Source of the DNA: Planctomycetota bacterium
Lineage (GTDB): Bacteria > Planctomycetota > UBA1135
Length of the DNA: 56,183 bases
Assembly (NCBI GenBank): GCA_002705055.1
Contig: PAHY01000004.1
Location: 1-56,183 of the forward strand
Direction: 5' to 3'
Shown: piece by piece, positions 17,927-26,571 of the stretch
How the letters are laid out: each line of letters begins with the position of its first letter
Numbering within the stretch: position 1 is the stretch's first letter
Made by a program: the position numbers and the translations under genes
The notes under the pieces: model-generated
Database searches by the model: none
Seen by the model: only the letters and a program-made list of their open reading frames with translations
Told to the model about the DNA's origin: nothing

Positions 17927-19915
17927 GTGACTTCCCATTCCCCCCTTGCTCCGGAGGCCTCGCCTTCGGTCTCTCCCGCCGCCCCGGCGTGGAGCATTCG
18001 CGATGCCGATGAGCTCTATCGAGTGTCCGGCTGGTCCGAAGGCTACTTCACGATTGGCGAGGACGGCCGGATCGCGGTGCGTCGACACGCCGACGACGCC
18101 ACCGCGGTACCTCTCGACGAGATTCGCGACGGTCTGCGTCAGCGCGGGTTCGCCACCCCGCTGGTGCTGCGTTTTGATGACATCCTGCGCGACCGGCTGG
18201 AGCAGATGGCCGTGGCTTTCGGTCGCGCCATCGAGGAGCACGATTATCAGGGTCGCTACCGCCTCGTCTTCCCGATCAAGGTCAACCAGCAGCGTCACGT
18301 GGTCGAGGAGATCTACCGGCACGGGGCGCAGCACGGCTTTGGGATTGAGGTCGGCTCCAAGCCGGAGCTGCTGGCAGCGCTGCCGCTGACGGCGGGGGGC
18401 GAGGACCGCCCGATCGTCTGCAATGGCTTCAAGGATGACCGTTACATCGAAGCGGTGATTCTGGCGACCAAGCTGGGGCGCAACATCATCCCGGTGGTCG
18501 AGGACTACGCCGAGCTCGAGCGCATCGTGCGTTTTGCCAAGAAGCACCGAGTCCGGCCGCACATCGGGGCGCGCGTCAAGCTGGCCACCCGCGGGGTCGG
18601 CCGCTGGGAGACCTCCTCGGGTCACCACGCCAAGTTCGGGCTGTTCGTCAGCGAACTGCTGGCCATGCATCAGCTGCTCGCCGCCGAGGGCATGGCGGAC
18701 TGCCTGGAGCTGCTGCATTGCCACGTGGGAAGTCAGATCCACGACATCCGGGTGGTCAAGAACGTGATCAACGAACTCGGCCAGGTCTACGTCGAGCTGC
18801 AGAAGATGGGGGCCGGGCTTCGCTATCTCGACCTGGGCGGCGGCCTGGGCGTCGATTACGACGGAAGTCAGCGTTCGACCGACTCCTCGATGAACTACAC
18901 CCTACAGGAGTACGCCAACGACCTCATCGCGCGGGTCGCGAACGTCTGCAACCAGGCGGGCATCGAGCACCCCACCCTGTTCACCGAATCCGGCCGGGCG
19001 ATGACCGCGCACCACAGCGTGCTGATCGTGGATGTGCTGGGCTCCAGCGGGGTCGAGCGGATCTGCGATATGCCGATCGAGCTGGATCTGTGGAAGGAGG
19101 GCGAGGAGATTCCACAGCCGGTGCTCGACCTGCACGCGGCCTGGTCCAGCGTCGACAGCGAGAACTACTGGGAGCTCTACCACGACGCCCAGCAGGCCCG
19201 CGAAGAGGCGATTCATCTCTTCGCGCTGGGCTACCTGGGGCTGCCCGCGCGCGCGCTGGTCGAGCGGATGTTCTGGTCGACGGCGATGAAGGTGCGGGAC
19301 TTCGCGCGGACCGAAGACGCCGAGCACGAGGATCTCGAGACCCTCGAGGACCTGCTGCGAGCCACTTACTTCACCAACTTCTCGCTGTTTCAGTCGCTGC
19401 CGGATTCCTGGGCCATCGATCAGCTGTTCCCAGTCGTGCCGCTGACCCGGCTCGATGAAGAGCCCGATCAGCGCGCGGTGCTGGCCGACATCACCTGCGA
19501 CAGCGACGGCAAGGTGGACCGCTTCATCGGCGAGCCCGAGCCGCGCGCGACGCTCGACCTGCACAGCCTGAAGCCGGGTGAGTCGTACTGCCTGGGCTTC
19601 TTCCTGGTGGGCGCCTATCAGGAGACACTCGGCGATCTGCACAACCTGTTCGGAGACACGCACGTCGCCCATATTCAGCTGGAGGATGACGGGGGCTGGA
19701 CGGTCGAAGAGACCGTGGAAGGAGATACCGTGCGCGAGGTGCTGTCCTATGTGCAGTACGACGTCGATGATCTGGTGCGCGATCTACGCCGCGACTGCGA
19801 GCGTGCCGCGCGCGCCGGTCAGATCGAGGTCAAGGAGGCGCGCGATCTGATGCGCTTCTTCGAGGCCGGCCTGGCTGGCTACACCTACCTGGAAGGCGAT
19901 GAGCACGACGACTAG
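17927..19915 (+). CDS. speA: biosynthetic arginine decarboxylase (SpeA)
   Basis: The 662-residue protein has the length and layout of SpeA (E. coli SpeA is about 658 residues), which decarboxylates arginine to agmatine with PLP. The PLP Lys is in FPIKVNQQ at residue 118. Other family blocks are GVGRWETSSGHHAKFG, LHCHVGSQIHDIR, YLDLGGGLGVDYDGS and the C-terminal GAYQETLGDLHNLFGD. No ATG gives this N-terminus. GTG at 17927 gives a natural start, while the in-frame ATG at 17852 would overlap the divergent DHS-like gene. The agmatinase-like gene downstream overlaps it by 17 bases, so the two act in sequence: arginine to agmatine to putrescine. Confidence 0.95.
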   Translation: MTSHSPLAPEASPSVSPAAPAWSIRDADELYRVSGWSEGYFTIGEDGRIAVRRHADDATAVPLDEIRDGLRQRGFATPLVLRFDDILRDRLEQMAVAFGRAIEEHDYQGRYRLVFPIKVNQQRHVVEEIYRHGAQHGFGIEVGSKPELLAALPLTAGGEDRPIVCNGFKDDRYIEAVILATKLGRNIIPVVEDYAELERIVRFAKKHRVRPHIGARVKLATRGVGRWETSSGHHAKFGLFVSELLAMHQLLAAEGMADCLELLHCHVGSQIHDIRVVKNVINELGQVYVELQKMGAGLRYLDLGGGLGVDYDGSQRSTDSSMNYTLQEYANDLIARVANVCNQAGIEHPTLFTESGRAMTAHHSVLIVDVLGSSGVERICDMPIELDLWKEGEEIPQPVLDLHAAWSSVDSENYWELYHDAQQAREEAIHLFALGYLGLPARALVERMFWSTAMKVRDFARTEDAEHEDLETLEDLLRATYFTNFSLFQSLPDSWAIDQLFPVVPLTRLDEEPDQRAVLADITCDSDGKVDRFIGEPEPRATLDLHSLKPGESYCLGFFLVGAYQETLGDLHNLFGDTHVAHIQLEDDGGWTVEETVEGDTVREVLSYVQYDVDDLVRDLRRDCERAARAGQIEVKEARDLMRFFEAGLAGYTYLEGDEHDD

Positions 19916-20789
19916 TGTGAGCTACACCGGAGAGTTTCTCGACTTGCCCGCCGAGCTCGCGGATCCCGCGCAGGCGCGCTACGTGGTGATCCCGGTCCCG
20001 TACGACGGCACCTCGACCTGGCGCAAGGGCGCGGACCGCGGCCCGGCCGCGCTGCTCGAAGCCTCGGGCGCCGTCGAGTGGTACGACATCGAGACTCAGC
20101 TTGAGGCTTGCCAGGCGGGCATCCTCACGGCGCCGGCGCTCGAGGTCGCGCAGCTGAGCCCCGAAGCGATGAGCGAGCTGGTGCAGCAGCGCGTCGCCGA
20201 AGAGCTGGCCGCCAGGCGCATCCCCGTGGTGCTCGGGGGCGAGCATTCGGTGTCGATCGGCGCGATCCGCGCGGCGGCCGAGGCCGCCGAGGGTCGCCTC
20301 GGGGTGCTGCAATTCGACGCCCACGCCGACACGCGCGAGAGCTACCACGGCTCGCCGTGCAACCACGCCTGCATCATGGCGCGCGCGCGCGAAGTCGCCG
20401 ACATCGTGCAGGTGGGCATCCGCGCGATCGACGCCGAGGAGCGCGCCGGCCTGGATCCGGAGCGCGTCTTCTGGGCGCACGAAGTCATGCAGGCGCCCGA
20501 CCGCAGCTGGATGGACCGCGCGGTCGCGCTGCTGCCGCAGGAAGTCTACATCACGGTCGACCTGGACGGCTTCGATCCTGCGGTGGTGCCGGCCACGGGC
20601 ACGCCCGAGCCCGGCGGCCTCGACTGGTACACGGTCAATGAGCTCTGCCGCCGCGTGCTGGCCAGCGGCCGCACGCTGGTCGGCTTCGACGTCAACGAAC
20701 TGCTGCCGCTCGAAGGCCACCACGCCAGCAACTTTCTGGCCGCGAAGCTGGTCTATCGGATCATGAGCATGGCCGAATCGCAGCGCTAG
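19899..20789 (+). CDS. speB: agmatinase / arginase-family ureohydrolase
   Basis: The 296-residue protein carries all the two-manganese ligands of the ureohydrolase family: GGEHS (His116), DAHAD (Asp140, His142, Asp144) and DLDGFDP (Asp221, Asp223). Family members hydrolyse agmatine, arginine or guanidino analogues. Translational overlap with speA argues for agmatine hydrolysis to putrescine and urea. Some bacterial SpeB homologues instead act on aminopropylagmatine, which cannot be excluded given the unusual DHS-like partner upstream. The overlap of 17 bases with speA suggests translational coupling. Confidence 0.92.
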   Translation: MSTTTSVSYTGEFLDLPAELADPAQARYVVIPVPYDGTSTWRKGADRGPAALLEASGAVEWYDIETQLEACQAGILTAPALEVAQLSPEAMSELVQQRVAEELAARRIPVVLGGEHSVSIGAIRAAAEAAEGRLGVLQFDAHADTRESYHGSPCNHACIMARAREVADIVQVGIRAIDAEERAGLDPERVFWAHEVMQAPDRSWMDRAVALLPQEVYITVDLDGFDPAVVPATGTPEPGGLDWYTVNELCRRVLASGRTLVGFDVNELLPLEGHHASNFLAAKLVYRIMSMAESQR

Positions 20790-20858
20790 GGATCTTCTCT
20801 GCAATTTCGCATGACTTCCTGGGACTCCGGGTAGGGTGGAAGCGTCTCGGTATTCAGC

Positions 20859-22430
20859 ATGCTGACTATCCTCGCCCCGCTCCTTCTTTCCGCTCCTCAG
20901 GTCAGCGAGAGCTGGACGGCCACCGGGCCGATCGGCGAGCCTTTTGGCCAAGTCGTGGCCTCGGCAGGACACCGCGCCTGGGAGATTGCCCGTCAGGAGA
21001 TCCTGGTCGGGAGTCCTCTGCAGGATGGCGCGGGTCAACTGACCATTCTGAGTCCCTTCGGTAGCACGAGTCTGTTCTTCGAAGGTCCGATCCCAGGAAG
21101 TCTGCTTGGCTATGCCGTGGCCGACGCGGGTGACCTCGACGGTGACGGCCTCGCCGAGTTCTTCGTCAGCGCACCCGGCATGCGACGCTCTGGGGTGGAT
21201 TCCGGCATGGTCGCGGCGATGTCGAGTCTTTCACGGCAGCCGCTCTGGATTCGCTCAGGGCAGCAGGCGGGCTGGCTCTGGGGCGAGTCGCTTGGATCGA
21301 TCGGCGATCTCGACGGCGACTCGCATCGCGAGATGATGGTGGCCTCGACTTACGTCGATGCGGTCGGCACGCGTGCCGGGCGGGTCGAGATTCTCTCGGG
21401 CCGCAAGGGGACCAGCCTGCGCCTGCATGAAGGAGTGGGTGCTGGCGCGCGCACCGGCGCGGCGATGGCTTCCTTGGGGGATCTCGACGGCGACGGGGTC
21501 GAGGACTACCTGATCGGTTCGCCCGGCGAATCGACGCTGGGGTACAAGCAGGGTTCGGTGCGACTCTATTCCGGCGCGACCGGGGCCGAGCTGCAGCTGC
21601 TCGATGGCGCAGCTCCCGGCGATGAGTTTGGCGCCGGCATCGCCGCAGGCCGCGACCTCGACGCCGACGGCGTCGCCGATTTCATCATCGGCGCCCCCGG
21701 CAGCAGCCTTGCCGCCTACGAAGGCGGCGCGGTCCGCGCCTATTCCGGCGCGACCGGTGTGCTGCTCTGGGAGGTCGCGGGTGATCTGCCAGAACGCCGC
21801 ATCGGTGGCGTGCTCGCGATGGTGCGCGACCTGAATCAGGATGGCTACTGCGATGTGCTGATCGGTGATCCCCGCGGAGGCGCGGTTTCGGCATTCGATC
21901 TGGGCGTTGGCCATGTCCAGCTTCGCTCCGGCCTCGATGGTCAATTGCTGCAACTCCTGGAGGGCGATCAAGAGGGCGACCGCTTCGGCTCGAGCCTGAC
22001 GGACCTCGGTGATCTGGATCTCGACGGTGCCGACGAGTTCGCTGTCGGGGCACCGGCCAACCAGCTGGGAGGCGCCTCGGCGCAGGGTTATGTCCGTGTG
22101 TTCGAGGGCCCGCCGAGCGCGAGTCAGCTGCAACTGGGCATCCTGGGGCGGACGGCAGGACAGTCGACCCGCGTTTACGTCACCGGGGCCACGCCGCAGT
22201 CGCTCGTTTCGGTCTATCGCGGGCGCGATGCAGGCTACACCCCGATGCCCGGTGGAACGCATCTCGATCTCGCCGCGCCGACGATGATGGCCAGCATTCT
22301 CACCGATTCTCAAGGTGAGGCAAGCGTCGACAGTTGGATCGGCGCGGCCTACGCGGGCACTCCCGTACGGCTGCAGGCCATCGACGATCAGGGCAATCGT
22401 TCCGCGCCGCTGTATTTCGTGATTCAGTAG
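20859..22430 (+). CDS. secreted FG-GAP (integrin-alpha-like) seven-bladed propeller protein, copy 1
   Basis: The 523-residue protein starts with a very short signal peptide (MLTILAPLLLSAPQ). It contains six clear FG-GAP repeats with the calcium-loop form GDLDGDGxxDxxxGxPG plus a degenerate first blade (IARQEILVGSP), giving an integrin-like seven-bladed propeller. The C-terminal 110 residues are the shared beta module (TGATPQSLVSVYRGRDAG ... LDLAAP ... YFVIQ). Calcium-dependent adhesion or surface assembly is likely but unproven. TAGGGT at 20832-20837 is a possible -10. The neighbour at 22528 is a tandem paralogue. Confidence 0.86.
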   Translation: MLTILAPLLLSAPQVSESWTATGPIGEPFGQVVASAGHRAWEIARQEILVGSPLQDGAGQLTILSPFGSTSLFFEGPIPGSLLGYAVADAGDLDGDGLAEFFVSAPGMRRSGVDSGMVAAMSSLSRQPLWIRSGQQAGWLWGESLGSIGDLDGDSHREMMVASTYVDAVGTRAGRVEILSGRKGTSLRLHEGVGAGARTGAAMASLGDLDGDGVEDYLIGSPGESTLGYKQGSVRLYSGATGAELQLLDGAAPGDEFGAGIAAGRDLDADGVADFIIGAPGSSLAAYEGGAVRAYSGATGVLLWEVAGDLPERRIGGVLAMVRDLNQDGYCDVLIGDPRGGAVSAFDLGVGHVQLRSGLDGQLLQLLEGDQEGDRFGSSLTDLGDLDLDGADEFAVGAPANQLGGASAQGYVRVFEGPPSASQLQLGILGRTAGQSTRVYVTGATPQSLVSVYRGRDAGYTPMPGGTHLDLAAPTMMASILTDSQGEASVDSWIGAAYAGTPVRLQAIDDQGNRSAPLYFVIQ

Positions 22431-22476
22431 CCCGCGCGGCGCCGTTCGCGGAGGGATCCCTATCCGTCCGATCCGA

Positions 22477-22505
22477 TTGCCGGTTCTTTCGAAGCCGGTT
22501 AGGGT
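22477..22505 (+). promoter_or_regulatory. candidate promoter TTGCCG-17 bp-TAGGGT
   Basis: The -35-like TTGCCG (22477-22482) and -10-like TAGGGT (22500-22505) are separated by 17 bases, upstream of the FG-GAP gene at 22528. Confidence 0.4.
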
Positions 22506-22527
22506 CGGGACGAGCGCGACATCCCCG

Positions 22528-24105
22528 ATGCTCCTTCCCCTCCTTTTCGCGGCGTTGATCTCCCCTCAGGGGGTCCAAGTCGATTTCAGCTTCACGGGCG
22601 CGCCCGGCGAGCGCTTCGGGGCCGCGGTGGCGGCGCATGGGCATCGCACCGGCAGCCTTGATCTGCAGGGGCTCGTCGTCGGGGCGCCGGGGCATGCGGG
22701 TGATACCGGTGCCTACACCCTGGTTTCGGCTTTCGGCAACTCCAGCGAGCAGCGTATCGGCGTACGGCTGGGCGACCGCACCGGGCAGCGTTTGGCTTAT
22801 GCCGGCGATCTGGATGGTGATGGTCTCGCCGATTACATCGTGGCCGCGCCGGGGGCCGATTTCCGCGGCATCGATTCCGGCGCGGTGTCGGCGGTCTCGG
22901 GACTGAATGGGGCGCCGCTCTGGCTGGCCTTCGGCGAGCGCGCCGGCTGGGGTTGGGGTCAGGCGGTGGCCAGCCTCGGCGACCTCGACGGCGACACCGT
23001 CCCGGATGTGCTGGTGGGCTCGGCTGAAGTGGACGCCGTCGGTCCATCGACCGGACGCGCGGTGGTCTATTCCGGGCGGCACGGGACCATCCTGAAGACC
23101 ATCAACGGCTTCGGTGTCGGCGCGCGTGCCGGCGAGGCGGTCTGTGCTGCCGGCGATGTCGATGGCGACGGCGTCGGCGACTACCTCGTGGGTTCACCCG
23201 GCGAATCGACGCGCGGTTCAGGGTGGGGCGCGGTGCGGCTGTACTCCGGTGCCAGCGGTGCCCTGGTCCGGCGCTTCGATGGCGGCGAGACCGATGAGTA
23301 CTTCGGTGCGGGGTTGGCCGGAGGGCATGACCTGGACCTCGACGGAGTCGCCGACTTCGTGGTGGGTTCGCCCGGTGCCAGTGACGAGGCTCAGCAGGGC
23401 GGGGCAGTCAGCGCCTATTCCGGCGCGGATGGACGCCTTCTCTGGCGCGTCGGCGGGGCCCAGGCGGGGCATCGGATCGGCGCGGTGCTGGCGTGCATCC
23501 GCGACCTGGATGGCGATGGCCGCGCCGAGCTTCTGATCGGCAATCCTCGCGCGGGTTCGGTGGCGCCCTTCTTCAGCGCGGGGGTCGGCGCCGTGACCGT
23601 GATCTCGGGCGCGGACGGCTACCCGATCACCACCCTGCACGGCGACCTGCCGGGCGATGCCTTCGGCACCAGCCTGGCTGAACTCGGCGACATCGACCGA
23701 GATGGCGCCAGCGAGTTCGCGGTCGGCGCACCCTGCGACGGGCTCGGAGGAACCGACGTGGGCTACGTGCGCGTCTACCAGGGCCTGCAGGCCCCGCATC
23801 AGCTCACCCTCAGCCTCGTCAACCTCGGCGCCGGAGAGCAGTCTCGAGCCGAGGTCTGGAACGCAACGCCCAACGCCAGCGTTTCCCTCTACCGCGGCCG
23901 CGACCTGGGTTTCCATCCGCTTCCTGGCGGCCGCTTCCTGGAGCTGCGCGAGCCACGCCTCGTCATGACGGTTGCCACGAATGGCAACGGACGAGCCGTC
24001 TTCACGAGCTGGGTCGGGGCCCGCTTTGCCGGCTTCCCGGTGCGGGTGCAGGCGATGGACAGTGCGGGTTTGCGGTCGCCGACGGCGTTCGCAGTGATCC
24101 TCTGA
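22528..24105 (+). CDS. secreted FG-GAP (integrin-alpha-like) seven-bladed propeller protein, copy 2
   Basis: The 525-residue protein is a tandem paralogue of the preceding gene. A signal peptide (MLLPLLFAALISPQG) precedes seven FG-GAP blades; calcium loops such as GDLDGDGLADYIVAAPG, GDVDGDGVGDYLVGSPGE and GDIDRDGASEFAVGAP are intact. The protein closes with the shared C-terminal module (LYRGRDLGFHPLPGGRFLEL ... GFPVRVQAMDSAG). ATG at 22528 is preferred over a TTG-type start at 22477 because the signal peptide starts there. Its TGA overlaps the left terminus of a small mobile element at 24104. Confidence 0.86.
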   Translation: MLLPLLFAALISPQGVQVDFSFTGAPGERFGAAVAAHGHRTGSLDLQGLVVGAPGHAGDTGAYTLVSAFGNSSEQRIGVRLGDRTGQRLAYAGDLDGDGLADYIVAAPGADFRGIDSGAVSAVSGLNGAPLWLAFGERAGWGWGQAVASLGDLDGDTVPDVLVGSAEVDAVGPSTGRAVVYSGRHGTILKTINGFGVGARAGEAVCAAGDVDGDGVGDYLVGSPGESTRGSGWGAVRLYSGASGALVRRFDGGETDEYFGAGLAGGHDLDLDGVADFVVGSPGASDEAQQGGAVSAYSGADGRLLWRVGGAQAGHRIGAVLACIRDLDGDGRAELLIGNPRAGSVAPFFSAGVGAVTVISGADGYPITTLHGDLPGDAFGTSLAELGDIDRDGASEFAVGAPCDGLGGTDVGYVRVYQGLQAPHQLTLSLVNLGAGEQSRAEVWNATPNASVSLYRGRDLGFHPLPGGRFLELREPRLVMTVATNGNGRAVFTSWVGARFAGFPVRVQAMDSAGLRSPTAFAVIL

Positions 24106-24265
24106 GTCTGACCCCCTTGAGTGGTGCAGGGGCGTCCTAAGCTTCTGTCAGCAAAGAAGTTCGGGTCGAATTCTCAACACGGCCCCTGTTCCTGAGAGAG
24201 TTTCCCTAAGTCACTTGTATTCAGGTACTTCGGGAAGAAGCGCAACACTCAAGGGGGTCAGACTC
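24104..24265. mobile_element. 162-bp MITE-like element with 20-bp perfect terminal inverted repeats
   Basis: The left end GAGTCTGACCCCCTTGAGTG (24104-24123) is the exact reverse complement of 24246-24265. The same 20-mer lies at 55592-55611 next to a transposase gene, and a near-copy bounds 45406-45566. There is no internal ORF. The left terminus overlaps the TGA of the FG-GAP gene, and the right terminus ends one base before the alanine racemase stop, so the element fills the entire gap between two convergent genes. The interior differs from the 45406 copy apart from short CCTAAG-type words. No clear target duplication is seen. Confidence 0.85.
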
Positions 24266-24266
24266 C

Positions 24267-25445
24267 CTAGCGTGTCACTGTCCGCGGGATATCCGCCGCA
24301 AGCCGCAGCAGCACCTCGTAGTTCAAGTCCTGCGTCATCTCCGCAAAGGAAGCCACCGAGATCGCCCGGCGCCCCTGGCGGCCGATGATCACGGCCTCAT
24401 CCCCGGTCTGAGCACCGGGGATATCGGTCACGTCCAGCATGCACAGGTTCATGTTGACGAGGCCCACAACCGGGGCGCGGCGTCCGCGGACCAGCATGTG
24501 TCCACGGTTGGAGAGCGCGCGTGGATAGCCGTGGGCGTATCCTACCGGCACGGTGGCAATGCGTGAGTCCCGCTGCGCCTGGTACGAGGTCCCGTAGCCG
24601 ACGAAGGAACCCGCCGGCACATCGTTGACGGCCAGCAGGTCGCTGCTCCAGCGCATGACGCGCCGCAGCGGATTGGCCGGCGGCTTTGCCTGCTCTGGGT
24701 CGGAGTGCTGCAACAGCCAGGACATCTCGGTCTCGCGGCTCGGCCAGAATCCATACAGCGCAATGCCGGGTCGGATCGCGTCTGCGATCGTCTCGGGGAA
24801 GCGCAGCATGGCTGCCGAGCACGCCGCATGAACACGCTGGGGGCGGATCCCACGCTGACCAAGTGCGAGCACGAGCTGCTGAAGTCGGTCGCGCTGGGCG
24901 TGGACGCGCACATCATTGGCAACACTTTCGGCGCCAGCGAAGTGGGTGCAGAGACCTTCCAGCTCGAAGGTGCCGGGAGACTGCAGCAGCAGGTCCACCG
25001 CTCCATCTAGCTCGACGCCTTGCAGGCCGTGACGATGGAGCCCGGTCTCCAGTTCCAGGTGGATGCGCGCGGGGCGCCCGATGCGTTCCGCAAGGCGCAG
25101 CGCATGAGCGAGCTTGGGCTGAGTGTAGACCCAGAACGAGATGCCGTGTTCGATCGCCCAGGCGAGCTCATCGTCGGTGATCGAGTACATCACCATGATC
25201 TCCACGGCGCCGCGATACGCCTGCCGCGCTCGGTAAGCCTCATGCGCCGAAGAAGTGGCCAGTCGCTTGACGCCACACTGCTCCAGCATCGGCACGAAGC
25301 TCTCGATCCCATGCCCATACGCATTGCCCTTGATGACGGCGTACTCTTCGACCGCCCGCCCGGCAAGGTCACGCACGAAGCGGAGGTTGCGGCGAAGTGC
25401 GGAAAGACTGAGCTCGATGCGCGATTCAGGCCTTGGCGTGAGCAT
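24267..25445 (-). CDS. alr: alanine racemase
   Basis: The 392-residue protein is a fold-III PLP racemase. With ATG at 25445 the PLP Lys falls at residue 39 in AVIKGNAYGHG, as in the classic Bacillus enzyme. The second catalytic base Tyr lies at about residue 284 in FVGYGTSY. GYAHGYPRALSNRG and GLVNMNLCMLDVT are further family blocks. It interconverts L- and D-alanine for peptidoglycan. It is the last gene of a four-gene operon, overlapping the upstream amidohydrolase gene by 20 bases. A TTG start at 25466 would add seven residues and is less likely. Confidence 0.93.
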   Translation of the reverse strand: MLTPRPESRIELSLSALRRNLRFVRDLAGRAVEEYAVIKGNAYGHGIESFVPMLEQCGVKRLATSSAHEAYRARQAYRGAVEIMVMYSITDDELAWAIEHGISFWVYTQPKLAHALRLAERIGRPARIHLELETGLHRHGLQGVELDGAVDLLLQSPGTFELEGLCTHFAGAESVANDVRVHAQRDRLQQLVLALGQRGIRPQRVHAACSAAMLRFPETIADAIRPGIALYGFWPSRETEMSWLLQHSDPEQAKPPANPLRRVMRWSSDLLAVNDVPAGSFVGYGTSYQAQRDSRIATVPVGYAHGYPRALSNRGHMLVRGRRAPVVGLVNMNLCMLDVTDIPGAQTGDEAVIIGRQGRRAISVASFAEMTQDLNYEVLLRLAADIPRTVTR

Positions 25446-26571
25446 CCGTGCGCAAGTGCGAGTCAATCAGCTGGGCGAACACTTCGATGCCGAGCGGCAG
25501 GATGGCATCCGGGAAGTCGTACGCGGGATCGTGCAGCGGCGGCTGCTCCAGACCGGCCCCGAGGCCGATCAGTGCGCCCGGAGCGAGGCGAAGGAAGTGT
25601 CCAAAGTCCTCCGACCAGGGGAAGGGCGTGGCCGGCTCGATGAACTCTAGGCCGGCTGCGCGCGCGGCACGCTCGACGCGAGCCACCGCCTCGGGGTGGT
25701 TGCGGCACTCGGGGAAGGGGTCGCAGACCCGCGATTGGACCCGTAGCCCTTCCTGCTGCACGACGAGGGACTCGAGCTCCTGCTGGAGCTGATCCAGCTC
25801 GGCTTCGATCCCCGCGCGCAGGGTCGCCTGCAGCCGAGCCAGGCCCGGAGCTGTTCCAAACGCGGACTCATGACCCACTCCAGCGTGGACCACGGTCATG
25901 CGCTCGTGCTCGAAGCGGGCTGGGTGCGTGGCGCGCTCGGACCAGGCCAGAGTGGTGGCCATCCAGGCTTGCATCGGGCTGAGGCCTTCATCCGGGTGAG
26001 CGGCGTGTGCCTCGCGGCCCTGCCAGCTCACCTCAAGGCCTCGCGATGCCAGCGCCGCCGTGCCCGCCCGGCAGAGGACGTCACCTGCCCGCACTCCCGG
26101 GAGGTTGTGCAGGGCATAAGCCGCATCAAACTCAAACTGCCAGGCGGGGTCCGCGAGCACGGCGGCGGCTCCGGCACCGGACTCTTCGGCGGGCTGAAAC
26201 AGCAGGCCCACCCGGCCGCGCGCGATGCTCTGTTCGGCAAGGCGCGCCGCGACCCCGTCGAGGATAGCCATATGACCGTCGTGTCCACATTTGTGGGCGA
26301 CGCCGGGCTGCTTGCTGCCGTGCGGCAGTCGGATCGTCTCGGGGATGGGCAGTGCATCCAGCTCGGCACGCAGCAGGATGGACGGGCCAGGCTGCTGCGA
26401 ATCGAACACACCCAGCACACCCCAGCCGCCCAGCTGTTCCTGCACCGAGGCACCCAGTTCACGGAGCCGCTTGGCCATACGCTGTGCCGTCTCCTGCTCC
26501 TGTCCGGACAGCTCCGGGTGAAGGTGCAGTTCATGACGCAGGGTGAGAGCGCGGTCGCGAGGGATCATCAA
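25426..26571 (-). CDS. M20-family N-acyl-amino-acid amidohydrolase (M20D, hippuricase-like)
   Basis: The 381-residue protein belongs to the M20 metallopeptidases, subgroup with hippurate hydrolase, IAA-amino-acid hydrolases and N-acetyl-diaminopimelate deacetylase. Metal-site blocks are HKCGHDGH (Cys95, His97), FQPAEE (Glu129-Glu130), ALHNLP, and a C-terminal WSEDFGHFL. The bridging Cys is typical of the M20D group. It removes acyl groups from amino acids in the cytoplasm. Its start overlaps the racemase gene upstream by four bases, and its end overlaps alr. An M20D gene beside alr is also known from the Staphylococcus aureus dap-lys region, but no dapD or lysA is visible here, so the substrate is open. 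Confidence 0.9.
   Translation of the reverse strand: MMIPRDRALTLRHELHLHPELSGQEQETAQRMAKRLRELGASVQEQLGGWGVLGVFDSQQPGPSILLRAELDALPIPETIRLPHGSKQPGVAHKCGHDGHMAILDGVAARLAEQSIARGRVGLLFQPAEESGAGAAAVLADPAWQFEFDAAYALHNLPGVRAGDVLCRAGTAALASRGLEVSWQGREAHAAHPDEGLSPMQAWMATTLAWSERATHPARFEHERMTVVHAGVGHESAFGTAPGLARLQATLRAGIEAELDQLQQELESLVVQQEGLRVQSRVCDPFPECRNHPEAVARVERAARAAGLEFIEPATPFPWSEDFGHFLRLAPGALIGLGAGLEQPPLHDPAYDFPDAILPLGIEVFAQLIDSHLRTDAHAKA

Noticed and set aside
24104..24265. CRISPR or simple terminator as explanation of the inverted ends
   Set aside because: There are no regularly spaced repeats, and the 20-bp arms lie 122 bases apart and recur beside a transposase gene, which fits a mobile element better.
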